This document shows, piece by piece, positions 6,553 through 8,286 of a stretch of 8,286 bases of DNA. Origin of the DNA: Syntrophus sp. (in: bacteria) (GTDB taxonomy: Bacteria; Desulfobacterota; Syntrophia; Syntrophales; UBA5619); contig PNOO01000104.1 of the NCBI GenBank assembly GCA_013824905.1, positions 1 to 8,286 of the forward strand. Reading direction: 5' to 3'. How positions within the stretch are numbered: position 1 is the stretch's first letter; each line of letters opens with the position of its first letter. Made by a program: the position numbers and the translations under genes. The notes beneath the pieces were generated by a model. It was not told the origin of the DNA and did no database searches. It saw nothing but the letters and a program-made list of their open reading frames with translations.

Positions 6553-7749
6553 ATGGAAGCAGTCCAGAATTTCATGGAACTTTCCCAGCAGGTGGTCGGG
6601 TTCATATATCCGAACGAGATCGAGATCCACTGGTCGATCCTGATCGTGGTCTATCCTTACATCACGGGACTCGTCGCCGGGGCCTTCATCCTTGCCTCCC
6701 TCGTCAAGGTGTTTAACGTCAAAGAGCTGCAGCCCACCTACCGATTGGCCCTGCTGACGGCGCTGGCCTTTCTTTTGATCGCCCCACTGCCCCTGCAGCT
6801 CCATCTCGGCCGGCCGGAGCGCTCCTACGAGATGTTCATGACCCCCAATCTCACTTCGGCGATGGCCATGTTCGGCTTTGTTTATCTCTGGTATCTGATG
6901 TTGGTGCTCCTGCTGGAAATCTGGTTCGAATACCGGCGGGACATGATTGTCTGGTCCGGTGAAGCGACGGGGCTGAAAAAATGGACGCTCAAGGTCCTCT
7001 CCCTCTTTTCCACCGATATCAGCGAGAAGGCTGTCGCCTTTGACAAGAAGACGGTGAAAGTGATCACGGTGATCGGAATCCCCTCGGCCTTTCTGCTCCA
7101 CGGTTACGTCGGCTTCATCTTCGGCTCCATCAAGGCCAACCCCTGGTGGAGCAGCGTCATGATGCCGGTCGTGTTTCTCTTTTCGGCCATCGTCTCGGGG
7201 ATTGCCATCGTCATGCTGCTCTACATGATTATCATGCCCTTGCGGGGTGGGAAGATAGACATGAAATGTCTGGACAAGGTGGCCTCTTTCCTCTTTTACG
7301 CCGTCATCGTCGATTTCTCGATTGAAGTCCTTGACTTCATCCACCGCCTTTATGAAAGCGAAGAATCGATCAAGATCCTGTCCCAGCTGGTGTCTACCAA
7401 GCTTTTTATGAGCCTGGTCGTCCTTCAGATCTTGCTGGGTATGCTGTTGCCCTTGGGTATCATGGTGGTGATCAAGGTCTTCAAACTTCAGGAAGAATTG
7501 CGGAAGCTTCTCTATTTCGTCTGCGCCGTGCTGATCCAGATGGGAATCTTCAGCACCAGGTGGAACGTGGTGATCGGTGGGCAACTGTTTTCCAAGAGCT
7601 TCCGGGGGTTGACTACCTATAAGATGGAACTGATGGGGATAGAGGGTTTCCTCGTCGCCCTGGCGTTGCTGATTATCCCCTTTGTGGTCCTGTCGGTCCT
7701 GATCAAGCTACTGCCTCCTTGGAAGAAAGAGGAACTGGCGGGCCATTAA
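6553..7749 (+). CDS. NrfD/PsrC-type polytopic membrane subunit
   Basis: This 398-residue integral membrane protein is the likely quinone-interacting subunit of the three-gene complex. Hydrophobic helices lie at roughly 27-51, 64-82, 101-124, 169-191, 203-229, 243-262, 282-310, 317-335 and 364-387. Family marks are LHLGRPER (83-90) after the second helix, HGYVGFIFG (183-191), NPWW (196-199) and the late RWNVVIGGQ (336-344), which resembles HybB/DmsC-type sequences. H84, H183 and the acidic residues D254 and E258 are candidates for quinone binding or proton movement, but this is inference. GAGGTGA (6540-6546) inside the preceding gene lies 6 bases before the ATG, and only one base separates the two genes. 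The polar region 125-168 between helices 3 and 4 is a large loop. NrfD proteins have no cofactor, so they need the iron-sulfur partner encoded just upstream. Confidence 0.92.
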   Translation: MEAVQNFMELSQQVVGFIYPNEIEIHWSILIVVYPYITGLVAGAFILASLVKVFNVKELQPTYRLALLTALAFLLIAPLPLQLHLGRPERSYEMFMTPNLTSAMAMFGFVYLWYLMLVLLLEIWFEYRRDMIVWSGEATGLKKWTLKVLSLFSTDISEKAVAFDKKTVKVITVIGIPSAFLLHGYVGFIFGSIKANPWWSSVMMPVVFLFSAIVSGIAIVMLLYMIIMPLRGGKIDMKCLDKVASFLFYAVIVDFSIEVLDFIHRLYESEESIKILSQLVSTKLFMSLVVLQILLGMLLPLGIMVVIKVFKLQEELRKLLYFVCAVLIQMGIFSTRWNVVIGGQLFSKSFRGLTTYKMELMGIEGFLVALALLIIPFVVLSVLIKLLPPWKKEELAGH

Positions 7750-7845
7750 GTCCAATCATCCCGGGTCGCGACCCTGACCCTGTCCGGCCGCTGCACGAAA
7801 CAGCCAGGCGTCGACTGACCCCGGGGTAAGGCGGAGACGACCCGA
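7750..7845. other. Convergent intergenic gap with two perfect palindromes
   Basis: The 96 bases between the converging NrfD and minus-strand genes contain GGGTCGCGACCC (7763-7774), a perfect 12-bp palindrome, and ACCCCGGGGT (7818-7827), a perfect 10-bp palindrome. A further CGACCC at 7838-7843 could pair with GGGTCG at 7763-7768. No T-run follows on either strand, so neither is a standard rho-independent terminator. They may still form structures that end or stabilise the convergent transcripts. Confidence 0.4.
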
Positions 7846-8286
7846 TCAGGAGAAGGTTCGCTCGAACAATTCCACGATCGCTTTTCTGCCGTTTTCCTGG
7901 AGGTAACGCGTCCCCGTACCGGCGAAATGGAGGTGGGTGATGACCGGTTCGTCTCCCTTCTCCCTTTCAACCCAGTCCTCCTGATTCCAGCGGAACCAGG
8001 CGCTGCGCTTCTGATCGAACACGTACAGGGGCTTGTTGCATATCTTTGCGAACTCGGCGCCCCACCCCGTACCCCCCTTGACGGTCTTGTCCGGCAGTAT
8101 CTCTCCGATCACATAGATCTCCTGCCCGTAGTTGATCTGATACCAGATGCTCTGCAGGATCTTCCGCATGGTTGGTCCTTCCGTATAGCGGCGGTTCATC
8201 AATTTCGAGACATAGGTCAGGCTTACGTCGCCGTTTTTCAGTTCTTCGTGATTCAGGACGCGCAGACCTCTCTTGCGAACGATATT
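7846..8286 (-). CDS. Hypothetical protein, 3' part; possible Rossmann-like/SLOG-type fold
   Basis: The frame is open from the window edge to the TGA at 7846-7848, giving 146 visible residues, so the start probably lies outside. A TTG at 8202 and an ATG at 8199 occur in frame, but neither has a Shine-Dalgarno sequence and coding-like sequence continues upstream. Visible features are YVIGEILPDKTVKGGTGWGA with its glycine-rich turn, NKPLYVFDQKRSAWFRWN, and a late FAGTGTRYL segment followed by NGRKAIVELFERTF. The alternation of short strands with a GGTGWG turn and KPLYVFDQ resembles small nucleotide-binding Rossmann-like proteins of the SLOG group that I recall from bacterial and phage genomes. 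This is recognition from memory, not a search result. It is convergent with the redox operon and need not share its function. Confidence 0.7.
   Translation of the reverse strand, partial: NIVRKRGLRVLNHEELKNGDVSLTYVSKLMNRRYTEGPTMRKILQSIWYQINYGQEIYVIGEILPDKTVKGGTGWGAEFAKICNKPLYVFDQKRSAWFRWNQEDWVEREKGDEPVITHLHFAGTGTRYLQENGRKAIVELFERTFS

Noticed and set aside
5847..6605. A 252-codon minus-strand open frame opposite the iron-sulfur gene
   Set aside because: The plus strand encodes all sixteen cluster cysteines and a Tat motif. The antisense product has no motif and spans a gene boundary.
6487..7584. A 365-codon open frame on the minus strand opposite the NrfD gene
   Set aside because: Its protein is an implausible string rich in H, D and Q, as expected from reading a hydrophobic membrane-protein gene backwards. 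The plus-strand frame has family motifs and a good ribosome-binding site.
1..8286. CRISPR arrays, insertion sequences, tRNA or rRNA genes
   Set aside because: No regularly spaced direct repeats, transposase-like protein, terminal inverted repeats or cloverleaf pattern was found on either strand.

Overview
The window (8286 bases) reads as a piece of an anaerobic Gram-negative chromosome. The best guess is a member of the Desulfobacterota or former Deltaproteobacteria, for example the syntrophic or sulfate-reducing lineages. This rests on gene content: a Liv-type ABC importer joined to a phenylacetate-CoA-ligase-like gene, and a multihaem cytochrome with a Tat-exported iron-sulfur subunit and an NrfD protein. 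No rRNA or other taxonomic marker is present, so the assignment is inference.

Region 1 (1-4883, plus strand) is an uptake and activation cluster. It runs: the 3' end of a LivH-type permease, a LivM-type permease, a periplasmic substrate-binding protein with a clear signal peptide, a LivF-type ATPase, and an AMP-binding protein of the phenylacetate-CoA ligase (PaaK) family. The second ATPase (LivG) is not in the window and probably lies upstream. A perfect 12-bp-stem terminator sits between the binding-protein gene and livF. It would leave more transcript for the binding protein than for the ATPase and ligase genes. The PaaK-like partner suggests that the substrate is an aromatic or other organic acid that is CoA-activated after entry, rather than a branched-chain amino acid.

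Region 2 (5059-7749, plus strand) is a tight three-gene operon for a membrane-bound redox complex. It encodes a membrane-anchored octahaem cytochrome c, a Tat-exported ferredoxin-like subunit with sixteen cluster cysteines (four [4Fe-4S]), and an NrfD-type membrane subunit. The first two genes overlap by one base and the next gap is one base. The operon is bounded by a 175-bp gap upstream and by a convergent gene downstream. No molybdopterin catalytic subunit is therefore adjacent, and the three proteins may form a quinone/cytochrome electron-transfer module. The cytochrome is two tandem copies of one tetrahaem module with almost identical haem spacing.

Region 3 (7846-8286, minus strand) is the 3' part of a convergent gene that runs off the window. 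Its protein has a glycine-rich GGTGWG segment and a second GTGTR segment near the C-terminus. It resembles Rossmann-like (possibly SLOG-type) hypothetical proteins, but I cannot give it a function. The 96-bp gap between it and the NrfD gene holds two perfect palindromes.

The strongest leads are the duplicated tetrahaem architecture, the self-contained three-subunit redox complex, and the PaaK-like protein that lacks a normal SSGTTG-type phosphate-binding loop.
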